Part shown: piece by piece, positions 23,201-37,790 of the stretch | Position numbering within the stretch: the stretch's first letter is position 1 | Layout of the letters: every line of letters begins with the position of its first letter | Source of the DNA: Pterobdella sp. o SKG-2022 | Taxonomy: Eukaryota > Annelida > Clitellata > Hirudinida > Piscicolidae | Length of the DNA stretch: 64,000 nt | Assembly: GCA_964035795.1 (NCBI GenBank) | Contig: OZ038322.1 | Span: 24,262,359 to 24,326,358 of the forward strand | Direction: 5' to 3' | Translations under genes and position numbers: made by a program | The notes under the pieces: model-generated | Database searches by the model: none | What the model was told of the DNA's origin: nothing | What the model saw: the letters and a program-made list of their open reading frames with translations, nothing else

Positions 23201-26200
23201 TGGCGCTGCATTTCTTGTGTACCCATTGCCTGCAGCCTCCTTACTGAATAGCATTTTTACCTACACCTGCTTAGCATACACCATAAGGATACTTCCAAGA
23301 TTTTCTCAACACATCAAGGTTCGAACCAGAAACCATTAGCTTTGTCTTACCCATATTCACCTTCAACCCCTTTTTCTCCATCTCCAATCTCCATGTTCTC
23401 AACTTCACTAATAGTTCATCCATGGACTGAGCACTTACCATTAAGTCGTCAGCATACAAGATCTCCCAAGGGCAACCTGTACGTAACTCCATAGATAAAG
23501 CTTCCAGCACAATAACAAAAATTAATGGACTAAGAACAGACACTTACCCGAACATCAAACGAGTTGCTATACTCATCACCAACTCTCACTCTACTTCTCA
23601 CTTCCTTGTACATTGATTGTATAATTCTCACAAGCCATTCATTAATTTTCAACTTACTCATACTCCACCAAATCACTTTTCGTGGCACTCTGTCAAAGGC
23701 TTTCTTCAGATCAATGAATGCTAAGTAGAGGGTTTTACCTGCAACCAGATGCTTTTCCTGTAATTGACGGAGGATAAATATGGCATCAGTTGTACCTCGA
23801 CCTTGCATAAAACCACATTGCATATCATTATTCACCACTCTCTGTCTGATAAAACCTTCCAATACGCGCTCCAGAACCTTCATAACCTGATCAATTAACT
23901 TCAAACCCCTATAGTTAGACCTGTTTAAAGCATCACTTTTACCCTTATATACACTGACTATGTGACTTTTCTGCCACTCAGACGGTATACAGTTCTCGAA
24001 GATGATGTCTTCAATGAGATCTCGAATCATACTAGCACCACTTGAACCTGCGGCCTTGAGCATCTCAGCAACAATACCTGAAGGACCCGCTGCTTTCCCA
24101 AGGCTCATCTTATTAATGGCCTTTCTAACCATTGCTGTAGTGATAGGTTCGCTGGGACCTTCCACGGGATAAACTTCGGACAAACCACCTGGATTTCATG
24201 AAAACTCCACACTGAGAAGGTGCATATAATGCTCTCTCCATGCTTCTTTTTTTGGAATCAACATCCAGGGACATTTGGCCATTATTATTTCTCACCGGTT
24301 TATCCCCAATGACGTCCTGGTTCTCTCGCCGCATTTGCTTAGCCAATCGATATATCTCAACAGATCTGGGATTAATTTGTTTGAACACAATCTTTTCAGC
24401 ATCAGTTTTGGCTATGTGTACAGCGAGGTTGGATGCACGTTTAGCCGCTTGATAAGCATCTCTGTCTCCTCCTGCTTTCCATACTTTGAAACATTTGCGT
24501 TTGTGGGACACAGCTTGCTGCAACTTGTCATTCCACCACCAAGTCTGCCTCTTCCAGGTATGTTTTGCAGAGACTCCACAAACCTGTTTTGTAGCATTAA
24601 TCAAATTGTTTTTCAGGTACTTCCAACGTTCATCCAAAGTTTTACCAGTTTCATTTTCTTGGATTAATGCATTGAAAAAATTATAAAATTCAACTTGATT
24701 TCCAAAGTCTTTTAGTTTCCAGACTTTTGTACGAGGAACAAACCTTCTTTTGGGGTGACCATGAGTGCAAACCTTGAAGTCACCGACCACTAGTCTATGC
24801 TGTGTTGCACACTTCTCCCCAACAATGACTTTAACATTAGAGATCATTTTTCTAAAACTTCTCTTATACAATATGTAGTCAACTTGGGTTTTACAAGCTT
24901 CTGAATGGTATGTAACCAGATGTTCAAATTTCTTCTTGAACCAGGAGTTACCAACAACCAGCTCATTAGCAACAGCAAATTTCAGCAGTCTTTCACCTTC
25001 TATGTTTCTTTTTCCCAAAGCCTGTCCACCATGCATATCCTCAAAAGCAGTAGAGCGTGATCCTATATGGTCATTTCAGTCTCCACTCATGATTAGTTGT
25101 TTCGAAGATGAAACTCTAGCTATGGTGGATTGAAGCGCATAATGGAATTGATCTTTTACACTCTCACTAAGATTAGCTTGAGGTGCATAAACACTCACAA
25201 AAACAAACACAACTGATCCAACCACCATTCAAATGAGAATGATTCTATCTGAGACTCTAATCACTTCAAACACTTTCTTCCACCACATCTCATTAGACTA
25301 GTTATCTAAAGTTACCGGGTTCAATCCTGCGTGGGCCGACATTTAGCACCTGTTCCAGTGTCATCATCATCATTATCATCATTTTATTATAGTCAGCATC
25401 TTTCCCTTTTCCAAGGGGTCACTGACTTCTTTCCATGACCTAATCCTCTCCTTCCATTTCACCCTGTCATTGCCATCTTCAAGAACTAATCCAAGACCAC
25501 GACAAAGGTTTTCTATCATCCCTTTCCAGGTTAACCTTGGCCTTCCCCTTTCTCTACTACCTTCAACCTCAAACCTCCACGCCTGTTTGACGCAGTCGTT
25601 ATCCTTTCCTTACTACATGACCCAGCCATCTCAAACTCCCTTGCCTCACCACTTCAACGATCGTACAATCCAACCCCAATCTAACCATCAACTTCTTTGT
25701 ACTCACACCATCAGCTACAATTAAGTTTGTAGCAAGCGCTTTGATCTGTAAAGAAAAGCCCTTTATAAATACCGCATTACATTACATTTATTCAAAATTT
25801 AGTGAAGGAAAATTAGGTTATTTAAAATTTTCTTAATTTATATAACGACTACAGTTGAAATGAAACCGGATTCAAATCCATCGCATTTTTCTACCTGTAA
25901 TTGATTGATTGATTGCTAGTCTAGATTGAGAAAGACTTGAACGCACCACAGAAGTTATCTCGGGAACACACCGAAGATGACAGTGAAGAAGTGTTCACTA
26001 TGTATGAAGATAATGTAGCTCCTGCCAGGTGTGATGCAGTTTAAATGCTTATGAAGATATTGAATGTTTAAAGTCGGGAATGTGAGGATGTATAGATGCT
26101 GAACAATGATAATGCTACTTTTGTTATAAATTTTTATAGCCAGTAACTGTTTAAATACTCTGTATAGTGATTTATTTTTTTTGGATATAAATGTTATGAC

Positions 26201-29200
26201 GTCTTACATCCAAAAGGGCCACAATCATCCAACAACATTCCGTCAAGCCTGGTCAAGCGACCAGTGGTTCTCTAGCCTTGCCTGGCATTATGAGGTCTAA
26301 TGGGGTTGCAGGCCAGTCAACTCTTACTTCGCACGCCATAACAGCCGATCATGCTCGCCTCTATGATGCTTCTTCTAATGTTTGTTGTGTCTGCTGTATA
26401 TAATCAGTATAATAAATGAATTAGGAAGATATGAATTCATTTGTTTCATTCAAACTCACTTGACTAGAAGAAGCAAGCTCTTTTGTTGGAGTACCTGCAG
26501 GATGCCCTCCATGCGGTCGACCATTCCAAGCAGGTTCTGCACCAGGACAAACAGGTTCTGCAACAAGACAAACATGTTCTGCACCAGAACAAAAAAGCAC
26601 TTCGACAGGCAGATGTAGACCTGGAGATGATGAAGGTGGCATGCAACCTCAAAGCTCTCTCCAATGCCACAGCCACCATGATGGCTTCGATGAGTCATGA
26701 CACTGAAGACTATGCAGATCTCTCTGCCTTGGGATCCTCTGTGCATGCCATGTATGTTCAGCATTCATCAAGATATGTGATCCGTTATTGAGTTTTGTGT
26801 GAGCTTTTAAAACTTGTTTTTGACGCAGATCAGCCAATATGAAGGAGTTTTCAAAAGGAACCAGTGCTTTGGCAACCTTACAAGACAGCCAATCAGCTGA
26901 AGGCTTGATGGAAGCTGCAGTACGATTGGTTGATGCATTTTCTATGCTCCTTTCTACTGCCAGCAGTGACTCATTAGAGGTACTGTTGCTTGTCATTAGA
27001 ATCAAATCATGACCAAAAATCTTTGCAATAAGCTTATTAACATTGGTCATTTTTAAATTTTTTTAAATGCGTTTCAAAGATCTGTAGTCAATTGAATTTG
27101 TCATTCTATTGATAATCGCATGAGCAGTCGAGGCAGTCGTTTTTGAAGGCAGCATCGATGGTGGGGGAGGCAGGTCAAGAGGTGATGTCCTATGTCAACC
27201 CACACATCTCTCAGTTCTCTCATAAGGTTTTAGCACCTATATGTCATTTCGATTCGCTTTCAATTCACAACAATAGTTTCCTCACTCCGATATCATATGT
27301 TTATTTGTTGCTTTGATACTGCTTGTTGAATGACAGACTGAGAAGACAGCATGCAGGTCTGATGTTGCTGAAACAGCAAGAAAGCTGGTGAGCAAAGCAC
27401 GAAACCTCATCAACAACCCTCCCTCAGACCAACCCGTCAATCAAACTGTCGACAATTGCATTCTTTTGACGTCAGAACTGGTAGCTTGTAATAAGCTCTT
27501 AGCAACAGTGGATCCTAGCAGTCATCAGCAACAGCTGGAGCTGCTTGAAGCTGCCAGAGACACCATTTTGCTTGCTGAAGAGCTTTTGGAGGTATTTATA
27601 AATCAATAGATATTTATTATTCAATAAATTTACTTGAGAAGTTTTCATGATGTTATATTCTTCCATAGTTTTCCAATTATATCATTTTAGAGTGTATCAT
27701 ATATTAAGATTATCGGAAATATTGTTAAGCTTGTTATAAAAACTTCACAAGTCTACGGGTGAGTTGAGTGCGCGCAAGGAGAAGTTGAAGGTCTCGAAGG
27801 AGGTGCTCAGAGAGATGCTGGCATGCGTGCAGAGGTGCAGGGAGGATGATGCCATGAATCGCAAACTCATCTCTGCTGACGTCTATGACTCAGATGTGCG
27901 TGTCACTGATGTTTCCATCGATAACATCTCATATTTATCACTCGTTTTTTTTCTACTATGACGTTTTTATAAAATCTATTGTTAAAATGACTATTATGAA
28001 CTATTGTGTAGGTTCAAATGTAAAATTTCATATAAATTGTCAAAACAACACTGTCATACAGCAAGAGAACATAGACAAGATTGTGAGTTATTCAGAGGCC
28101 CTGTACTGCTCTTTGAACGACACCAGTGACATGGTAGAAAAGGCCAGAGTCATTGCTCTTGTGAGTATGTGTGTTCACATTATACTTCACTGTTCCTGAT
28201 GTTCAATTGATGTTGGTGAGAAGTGTAGAAACGTTTATATATGACCACAACGGCGTATCTATCATCACTCTTATCATCGAGCAGTGCAACCGAACCCCAG
28301 TAAGGGGTGATCGAATGGCCGACTTACTTATATACCATCATCACAGGCGACTTCAAGCGTGGTGAACTCCTTGAAGACTGAGGCTCACACGGAGGTCGAT
28401 AAAACTCAACAGAAGAGACTTCTAGCGGCTGCCAAACGCTTGGCCGATGCCACCTCCAGACTGGTTGAGGCTGCTAAGGTGTGTGTGTGTTGTTGATATT
28501 ATGATGTGTTTGCGAGTTTGACTTTCATAATGAAGTGCTTGTAGTTTTTTGAAAGGATCAAAGCTTTAATTTTTGGTTACTTACAATGTTTGCAGTTTGT
28601 TTTTTAAGGTTTTTTTTCGGATTTTCATTTGATCAAGTTAACTAAATGAATAGAAAATATTGATTAACTAAACTAGCCTATTAGCAAAAACGCTTTGAAG
28701 CTTCGTATTATTATTCAGTTGATAAAAGTGTTTGGTTCAAATCGTAATAGAAAATATTTTCGACTTTCATCAAAAAATACTCCAGCGTTTTTTGACTTCT
28801 TAATCATTTAAATAATTATATTTCTCAAGATACTTTCAAACATGAGTGTCACTACCATCGCCTCCAGGCCTGCGCCACTGAGTCACCCAACCAAAAGGAG
28901 CAGGAAGACTACCTGTTTGACGCATCTGAGCACCTCAAATGGACTGCTAATCAAGCTATCCTGCAGAAGTCAAGATCGGCTTTTGTCGCCTCTCTTGCTG
29001 TAATTTTGATTTTTTCTAGTATTTCTATTGTATTGATTCAAGTTCAAATTTTTGTCCAACTGATTTATTTTTAAATTAAAAATAAGTAGAGCATAATTCA
29101 TTAGTTTTTTAGTATTTTTTTATGTTACTTTTTTATAAAATGTTTCATAGTTCTCCAAATTAAATCTTTATTAATTGGCTTAATGTTTCAAGGATGCCAC

Positions 29201-32200
29201 GGAAGACCTGGTATGCAAGGCCACCCAGATGACTAACTCAGCCATGGAAACGAGCAAGAGCAACAGGAACCAGTTGTCCAAGCAACAACTACTTTCATCA
29301 TGCCAGCTGTTATCATGTGATTATGTAGCATCGACTATAAGGTCTCTCTCATCTGTCACCAAGCAACCTGGCTGTGACCAAACCTTGTGTCATCTGGTTG
29401 ACTGCGTGCATGACCTAATGCAAGTTGGTCTTTTTTATTTCAACTAATCACTACTTTCATTAAGAAACTTTTTAAATAAGTATAGTTGATGAGCCTTCAA
29501 TAGATAATAACTAATAAACCATTCAAAATACAGCCAATCATGGACGTTTTAAGCCACAGCAAGACGAGCATTCCCACCATAGAAGATCAGTCTCAACAGT
29601 TATATCTGAGCAAAAGCTCCAATGACCTTTTGAGAAGTCTCAATCACGCCAAACAACTTTTATCCAGGCACCAGGCCTTCATCCAGTCCATCTCCCAATC
29701 TTGCCACAATAATGCTCTCTTCAATGCCATGCAGAAAGTTAAGGAGCTGAAGAGTGATTTGGAAACTCCTGTGACGTCATCGGACGCTTCCAGGTCACGT
29801 GGTGAAGGAGTTGGTGCATGTTCGAAAAAAATTGGCTCTGCTGTTACAAGGCTGCTCACCTCCACTTCACAGGTGCACCAGTGTTGTTTCAAATGTTTTT
29901 TATAAAATGTAATGAGGTCAGGTTGAACTCATTGAATGTCATCAAACATCAGAACGACCAAGATCAGTTAGCGTCATCTGCAACTGAGACAGCCGCTTCT
30001 CTGAGTTCCCTTGTGAATGTCGTCAAAAGAAAACTCGCTATGGAAAAAAGGCCTGAAGAGAAAGAAAGTAACCTGGAGCTGTTGTCGTGTTGTAAGATGG
30101 TGGTGGAGAGGGTGGAATCATTGTTGCAGGTGATTGCTGAGGGAATCAAAGATCATGCCAACAATCCAAAGAAACTTGCTCAAGTATTAATATTAATTTT
30201 TTAGTGTGCCACTAATTTTTCATTCAAAGTTGTCTTTTTCAAATAATTCATGAAAATTTTTTAAATGAACATCAGGTGGCTAAAGCAATATCCCAGTCAC
30301 TGAGTGCATGTGTCAGTCTGGTGCCAGGCTTGAAGCCTTTGGAGGAGACAGGCAGCAAGATAAACAATCTCACCACTTCCCTGCAACAACTTCAACTTGT
30401 TAGTTATCTTTTTTCTCTTATAATTAATAAGATGGCAAAGAAAAATTTGAAATAGCTAATTATTTTTTTATATCGTTAGCCTATTTCTATATGCATCGTT
30501 ATAGTTTTTCACGACTTATGTATTTGATGACAGGAGAGTCGAGTTGTGAGAGGAATGGATGAGAAGAAGGCAGCTGAGAAGTTGTGCACTCAAGCAGTAG
30601 ACTTCAATACAGCTACAGTTGACGTTGTAGTGGCTGCTCACAGTCTTTCTGCTGACCGAGTTGCAACAGCCAGCAAGCGGTTCAGTCAAGCTTATGAACA
30701 GCTACTAGAAGACGGTCTTGATTCAGCAGCTCTCAACAAGCAACCAGATGAGCAGCAGAAGATTGTTGGAGAGCTGAGAGGTGTGTCATTAGCTTCCTCC
30801 AAGCTGTTGCTAGCTGCTAAGTCGTTGCTGATTGATCCCACTGTGCCTGTTGCTAAAAATAACCTCAATCACGCGGCCAGGTTTTTTTATAAAAGTTTAC
30901 TTGATATAGCTTCAATTTGCTTTTTCAACTTTTTGATATTCAGCCGCAATGATGAGCTATATAATGAATAATGTTTTTCAATCTATTTTTTCTTCAGACA
31001 CTAATGATGATCCTTATGATAAATTAAATATTGAAGGGCTGTGACAGAAAGTGTGGCTCAACTGGTCGATGTGTGCACCACTGACGTGTTGAACAAGACA
31101 AACAATCAGGACTCACATCAAATTGCATATAAAGAACTGCAAGATAAAATCAAGGTTGGCCATAAAAATTTAACATCACCTTTCCAAAGTTCGAATACAT
31201 TCTAGTTCTTTTGTTTCTATCTTCATTAATGCTACATTGAACGATGGAAAGGTACTGTATGAATTCTCAATTAATTTTGGTTTTTCCGTTGATGATGCTA
31301 AGTTTTTTAAAAATATTTCAGCATTAAAATATCTAAATAATATGAAAAGCCATCGACCCCATAGAGCAAGGAGGCCACCCTGAAAGGACCACTCCTACCT
31401 CAGACATGCAACTACCACCAGTGCATCATCGGCATCCTTGAGAACTCCAAGGCACTCAATCTTGCTTTAAGGCTATTTATAGCATCCTATAATGAATAAA
31501 CAATAAACTCCGATGATAATTATTATTGGGGCTTCATTCATTAATTACCCATTGATTGATTGATTTATTTTTTTTATTTTATTTATTTATCTTACGTCAC
31601 AGAGCTTGGCAGAAGCGATGACCAACACGAGTGGCAGAGCAAGGGAAGGAAATGCTGAGCTAACACTGCAAAGTGTTTCCTGTTTTGCTGAGTCAGTATG
31701 CAGAGTAATTGAGTACATTGCCCAGGTAAATTTGCATGATTGTGTCTTAGATATTTATTTTGAATATTTCAAAATGTTTATTGAATCTTTTTTTTTCTAA
31801 ATTTGAATAGTTTTTAACCCAAAATTTCATAGATATAACTTCTCTATGACGTTACACACGGTTCTAGCATGGCGATATAATTACAGGCGGCCTACTTGAC
31901 AGCCATATCGGACCCCAGCACCCAGATGAACAGGCCCACTTTGGTAACCCTCTCAGAAATCAGCCTGCCTCACAATGCCATTAAGTCTGCATGCCTGGAG
32001 ATCAATTCCATTGCTGAGAGTGATAATTCGAAGGTATGTGTTAACCTAAAGGTGTCAATTTATCACATCTGTTTGGTTTTACACTCTGTAGCAAGTTATG
32101 TTGAACGAAGCAGTATATCTTTCTATCACCCTACGTGATGATTTGAGTAATATTACAAGGCTTAATGTGCATTTCAAGTTCAGTTCATCATCATCATCAT

Positions 32201-35200
32201 CATAGTTGAACAATATTATTTCATTATTTTATCATTAATAAACATCCATTTCGAATCAAAATATAATTGAAAAATAAAATAGAGTCAATTGTTGATCAGC
32301 TTCCTCCACATTTTTCATGATATTATATGAAATAAATACAAACTACAAAACCCCTATCTGTTTATTTAAGAAACTTTAACCTTACATAATGTATATCAAT
32401 ACAAAAACTCTTACAATGCCTTTAACGCTAACAAGAAACAATGTAACACACCAAAGGCTCTTTCATTGGCCACCATCATAACCAAGCATACCTCCACCAT
32501 CTGTAACGCGTGCAGAGCCGCATCTTTTGTCACAACCGATGTTGTGGCCAAGAAGAGGCTGGTTCAGGTGGCCAAGGATATTGCTACCAACACATCGAAC
32601 CTCGTCAGAAGCATTAAGGTCTCTTCAGTTTAGTGGTGTTTTTAATGCTTATTTTTTTTTGAGTGTATATATGTTGGTGGCTCGTGATATTGACATTAGT
32701 GTGAAGGTTTAGACAGAATCACTTTTTAATTTATATCAATAAAAATAAGTCGATCATTTAGATGCCCATCTCTACCCAACACAGCAAAGGGACTCGCACT
32801 TCTCTTCACACACACAACTGCTTCTCAGCTCCATTGAATGTCTCACTGAGGATCAATGCTTGCAACCAAGTTCCAATGCTAATGAAATAGTCTGTTAATT
32901 ATTCGTTGGTTTTTAATAATAATAATGATGAATCAGCCATAATGAATAATTCAAAGTTGAACAAAACTTGAAAGTTGACAAATCTCAAATCATAGGGGTG
33001 GGAAGAGCAGGAAGACTTGCAGAGGGCAGGATTGTCAGTGATTGACGTGGCATGCCAGATGGTGGCTGTAGCTGACAACCTGCCCAGCCATTCCAAAGAC
33101 CATTGCTATTTTCAAGGTTTCAATGATGTCGAATAATTTAAATAAGCCAGTATTTATGTTTATGGCGTTGAATGAAATTGCAATGATTGAATGATTGCAA
33201 ATTTAATGACAGAGTTTCCAAGGTTGTCTCACGAGTTGTCTGAGTGTATGAAGGGGGTCATAACTAGCATCAAGGACTCCATCCCAGGCACACACAGCTG
33301 TAATCAGGCTCTCTCTGTCGCCAAACAAGCCATCGCTACTCTGGGTTGATCATATTGCGTTCAATATTACTAATTGCACCATGTTTATTTCACTAAAAAA
33401 TTAAAATTTCATTTGATATAGAACCAAATTATGTCATTAACATCAATCAGCGTCGTCCATTTCCATGCAAGACTCTAGCACTTCAACTGATAATCAGCAC
33501 GCAGCTTCATCACACCTCACTGACGTCATAAGCAGCTGCCTCAAACAGCTGTTGACCCATGTTGATCCCATCTGCCAAGCTGTAGACTCCGTGCAGCTGG
33601 ATCAGGTCTCCTACCACGTGAGTCATGGCTTGTTGGTGGTGGTGTTGGAATGTTGTTCATGAGTTCGGTTAAGGAGGTGGTGCTCAATGGTCAATAAATT
33701 TTTATACCTATCCTTTCAATCATTAAAAATTATTAGTAAATCTCGTATCAACCGTCTATCCATTAGTATTGATTGATAAATTTGATCTTGTAACCAAATT
33801 AATTTTTGCGTTATTTTCCTACTTCAAGGTATCTTCATCTATAAACTTCATCAATCCTCTGGCCAACTCATTAGTCACATATTCGAACAAGCTTTTCAGT
33901 ACACTTGATAAACAAGAACACATCAACCAATCACAAACCGTTCTAGAAGCTTATCAAGCTTTCATTGGCTCCGTAAAAAACACTATAAATAACTTCAACA
34001 GCAGTAACCTCACAAGCAACAAAAAGGTAGCTACTTACATGAAAACTTCAATCGTCATTCCACCAATGCTGGAAACAAAACACTCCACAAAACACCAACA
34101 ATACATTAAAACACGAAGGATCTGCGACAGAACAGTGACGACATGAGGGACAGCATAGAGGAGTTATCAGAGACCTTACAGAGGTCGATGTTGGTCGAGG
34201 GGCTGGTTGATAATCTCATTGAACGGATCCATTCCTCTCTAGACATGGTTCACATCAATATTTTGGAGAATAATTACAATTTAAACATATTCTTTCCATA
34301 ATCATTCCAAGTCACGTGCTTTCCTCTTAATCAAGTCTTTAAAAACTATTGTGTTTAATTTATGTTCGTTAAAAAGATTACCTTTATCTTTGCTTATAAT
34401 ACCGACACTAATTTAGGATACTGTATAGAGATTTAATTATAATGATAATATATTAAGTATACTAGACACTGTTCTTGCGTTCATCCACCATGAGGTAGAT
34501 GCAAAGGATTGAGAGATGAGCATTTTTTCTTGTGGTTATAAATGCCTTGTGGTTTAAAGTTCAGCCAGCAGTATTGACACTTTATGCTTGCTTGTGTCTG
34601 GTGCTTCTGTCTCACGTGGTTTGCCAGACCTGCTTTACTGGCAGCTATTCTGTTGCATCTCGGAAACGTGCAGGATAAGGCTTTGTCAGAACTGTTGTTA
34701 TTGTTGCTATTGTTTTCATTGTTGTTGCTATTATTGTAGTTGTTGTTGCTCTTTGTTTTTCGAATTTTTTTTGTTGCTATTGTTTCGATTGTTGTTGATG
34801 CTTTTGTTTTGCTTGTTGCTATTCTTGTTGCTGCTGTTGTTTTGATTGTTGCTGCTGCTTTTATGCTCTTATTGTTTTGATTATTGATGCTATTGTTTTG
34901 ATTGATGTTGCTATATTTGTTGTTGTTGTTGTTCTTGTTATTTCGATTATTGTTGTTGCTATTGTTTTCGATTGTTGTTGTTTTATTGTTTTGATTGTTG
35001 TGGTTATTATTGTTGTTTTTGTTACTCCTGTTGTTTCGATTGTTGTTGTTTCTATTGTTTTGCTTTTTGCTATTGTTGTTGTTCTTGTTGCTTTATTTGT
35101 GCCTGTGAAATTGTTTTTAGCGCTACGTTTTTGTCCTGCATGATTCCAATAACAATCGCCAGTTTAAGGCTGAACTTTGTTGGGTTGCCAAGGCTTTTTA

Positions 35201-35519
35201 CAGTCTAGCACCCAATTCTCTCAATCTCTTCTGTGGATATGGTGTGTGTTGCCCTTTGCACTGGTAAGTTATCAGCTGTACGCAGTGTTGTAGCTGTTTT
35301 TGCTGTATTACTTAACGTAATTGTAGCAGAGCTGTTAGCTTCATATAATTTTTCTTAATCCGCTGGGTTTTACCTGTCAACTGCTTTTTTCAAACTGAAG
35401 AGATTTTTTATTTTTCAAGTTTTGAGCAATATTTTCAACAAAATTGAATAATTTATGTTTTTCTCTAACTATCGTAATAAGCAAAAATATACGGAGCAGC
35501 TAACACAGCTTCGTGGCTT

Positions 35520-35616
<97 letters not shown>

Positions 35617-36609
35617 TTTTGTTAGGTTTGCTAGGCCAGCTTTATTTGCACATATTTTGGTGCATCCTGCAAATGAGCAAGCTAGGGAATTTTTTGATTT
35701 ATCCTCTAGTTCTTTCTCTCTTTTGAGACCGTGTAGACGCTTGGTGATGTTTTCTCGCCATAGTTTCCTTTTGTGCGCTTCTTGTTTCCATACATCTACC
35801 AAGTTCAGCGTTTTGAGGTCTAGATTGAACTAGATCGTGTCATCTCTGTTTCTGTCCGCCTTGCTGTCTTCTACCATCCGTTATTTTGCTTGTCAGAAGT
35901 TTTTTCGGCAATCGATCAACCGGCATTCTTTTGAGGTGGCCTAGCCATTGCAGTCTTCTCTTTTGGATCATCACATCGATCCTTTCTATATTTGCTTTGC
36001 CTCGAAGTTGGGTATTTTTCATTTTTTCCCATAGTGAAGTGCCGGTGATAATTCTCAAACATCTGTTGGTGAAAACCTGTAACCTGTGTATTTGATGTTG
36101 TAGTAGGTTCCATGTTTCACTGCCGTATAATAACGTCGGTAAGATGGTTGATTTAAACAGCTTCACTTTGGTGTGGACATTTATTTTCGACTGGTACCAC
36201 ACGAGGCGGCTTAGTGGACGAAAAACTCGGGCTGCTCTGTTGATTCTGGATTCCAACTATGCATCAACCGAATTGTCACTACTAAGGATACTGCCAAGGT
36301 ACTTGAATTGTGACACTTTTTCCAAATTTTCGTCTTCACCAAGTGAGAGCGTTGAGATGGCATTTACACTTGTGTTGTTGTTATTGTTTGTATTTTTGTT
36401 GTTGTTTCTGCTGTTGCTTTTGTTGTTGCTGTTCTTGTTTCTATTGTTATTGCTATTGTTAATGTTGATGTTGCTGTTGTTGCTATTGTTTTTGATGCTT
36501 TTGTTGTTTCTGCTGCTATTGTTGTTGCTGCTGCTGCTTTTGTCGTTGCAGCTACTATTGTTGTTGTGGTTGCTATTGTTGTAGTATCCTCAGATAAGAT
36601 TGAAAGACT

Positions 36610-36658
<49 letters not shown>

Positions 36659-37708
36659 TTTTGCGTTCATCCACCATGAGGTAGGTGCAAGGGATTGAGA
36701 GATGAGCATTTTTTCTTGTGGTTATAAATGCCTTGTGGTTTGAAGTTCAGCCCGCAGTATTGTCACTTTATGCTTACTTGTGTCTGGTGCTTCTGTCTCA
36801 CGTGATTTGCCAGACCTGCTTTACTGGCAGCTACTCTGTTGCATCTCGGAAACGTGCAGGATAAGACTTTGTCAAAACTGTTGTTATTGTTGCTATTGTT
36901 TTGATTGCTGTTGCTATTATTGTAGTTGTTGTTACTCTTTGTTTTTCGAATTTTTGTTGTTGCTATTGTTTCGATTGTTGTTGATGCTTTTGTTTTGATT
37001 GTTGCTATGCTTGTTGCTATTGTTGTTGTTGCTGCTGCTTTTATTGCTGTTATTGTTTTGATAAATGATGCTATTGTTTTGATTGATGTTGCTATATTTG
37101 TTGTTGTTGTTGTTCTTGTTATTTCGATTATTGTTGTAGCCATTGTTTTCGATTGTTGTTGTTTTATTGTTTTGATTGTTGTGGCTATTATTGTTGTTTT
37201 TGTTACTTCTGTTGTTTCGATTGTTGTTATTGTTCTTGTTGCTTTATTTGTGCTTCTGAAATCGTTTATAGCACTACGTTTTTGTCCTGCATGATTCCAA
37301 TAACAATCACCAGTTTAAGGCTGAACTTTGTTGGGTTGCCAAGGCTTTTTACAGTCTAGCACCCAATTCTCTCAATCTTTTCTGTGGATATGGTGTGTGT
37401 TGCCTTTTGCACTGGTAAGTTATCAGCTGTACGCAGTGTTGTAGCTGTTTTTGCTGTATTACTTTACGTAATTGTAGCAGAGCTGTTAGCTTCGTATAAT
37501 TTTTCTTAATCCGCTAGGTTTTACCTGTCAACTGCTTTTTTCAAACTGAAGAGATTTTTTATTTTTCAAATTTTGAGCAATATTTCCAAAAAATTTGAAT
37601 AACTTATGTTTTTTGGTAACAGAAACAGCGTTTTGTAGCAAATAATTTAATCTCTAACTATCGTAATAAGCAAAAATATACGGAGCAGCTAACACAGCTT
37701 CGTGGCTT

Positions 37709-37790
<82 letters not shown>

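Noticed and set aside
36144..36584. Long plus-strand frame made mostly of leucine
   Set aside because: It is the antisense of the TTG/CTG trinucleotide tract in the retroelement; no start context or domain.
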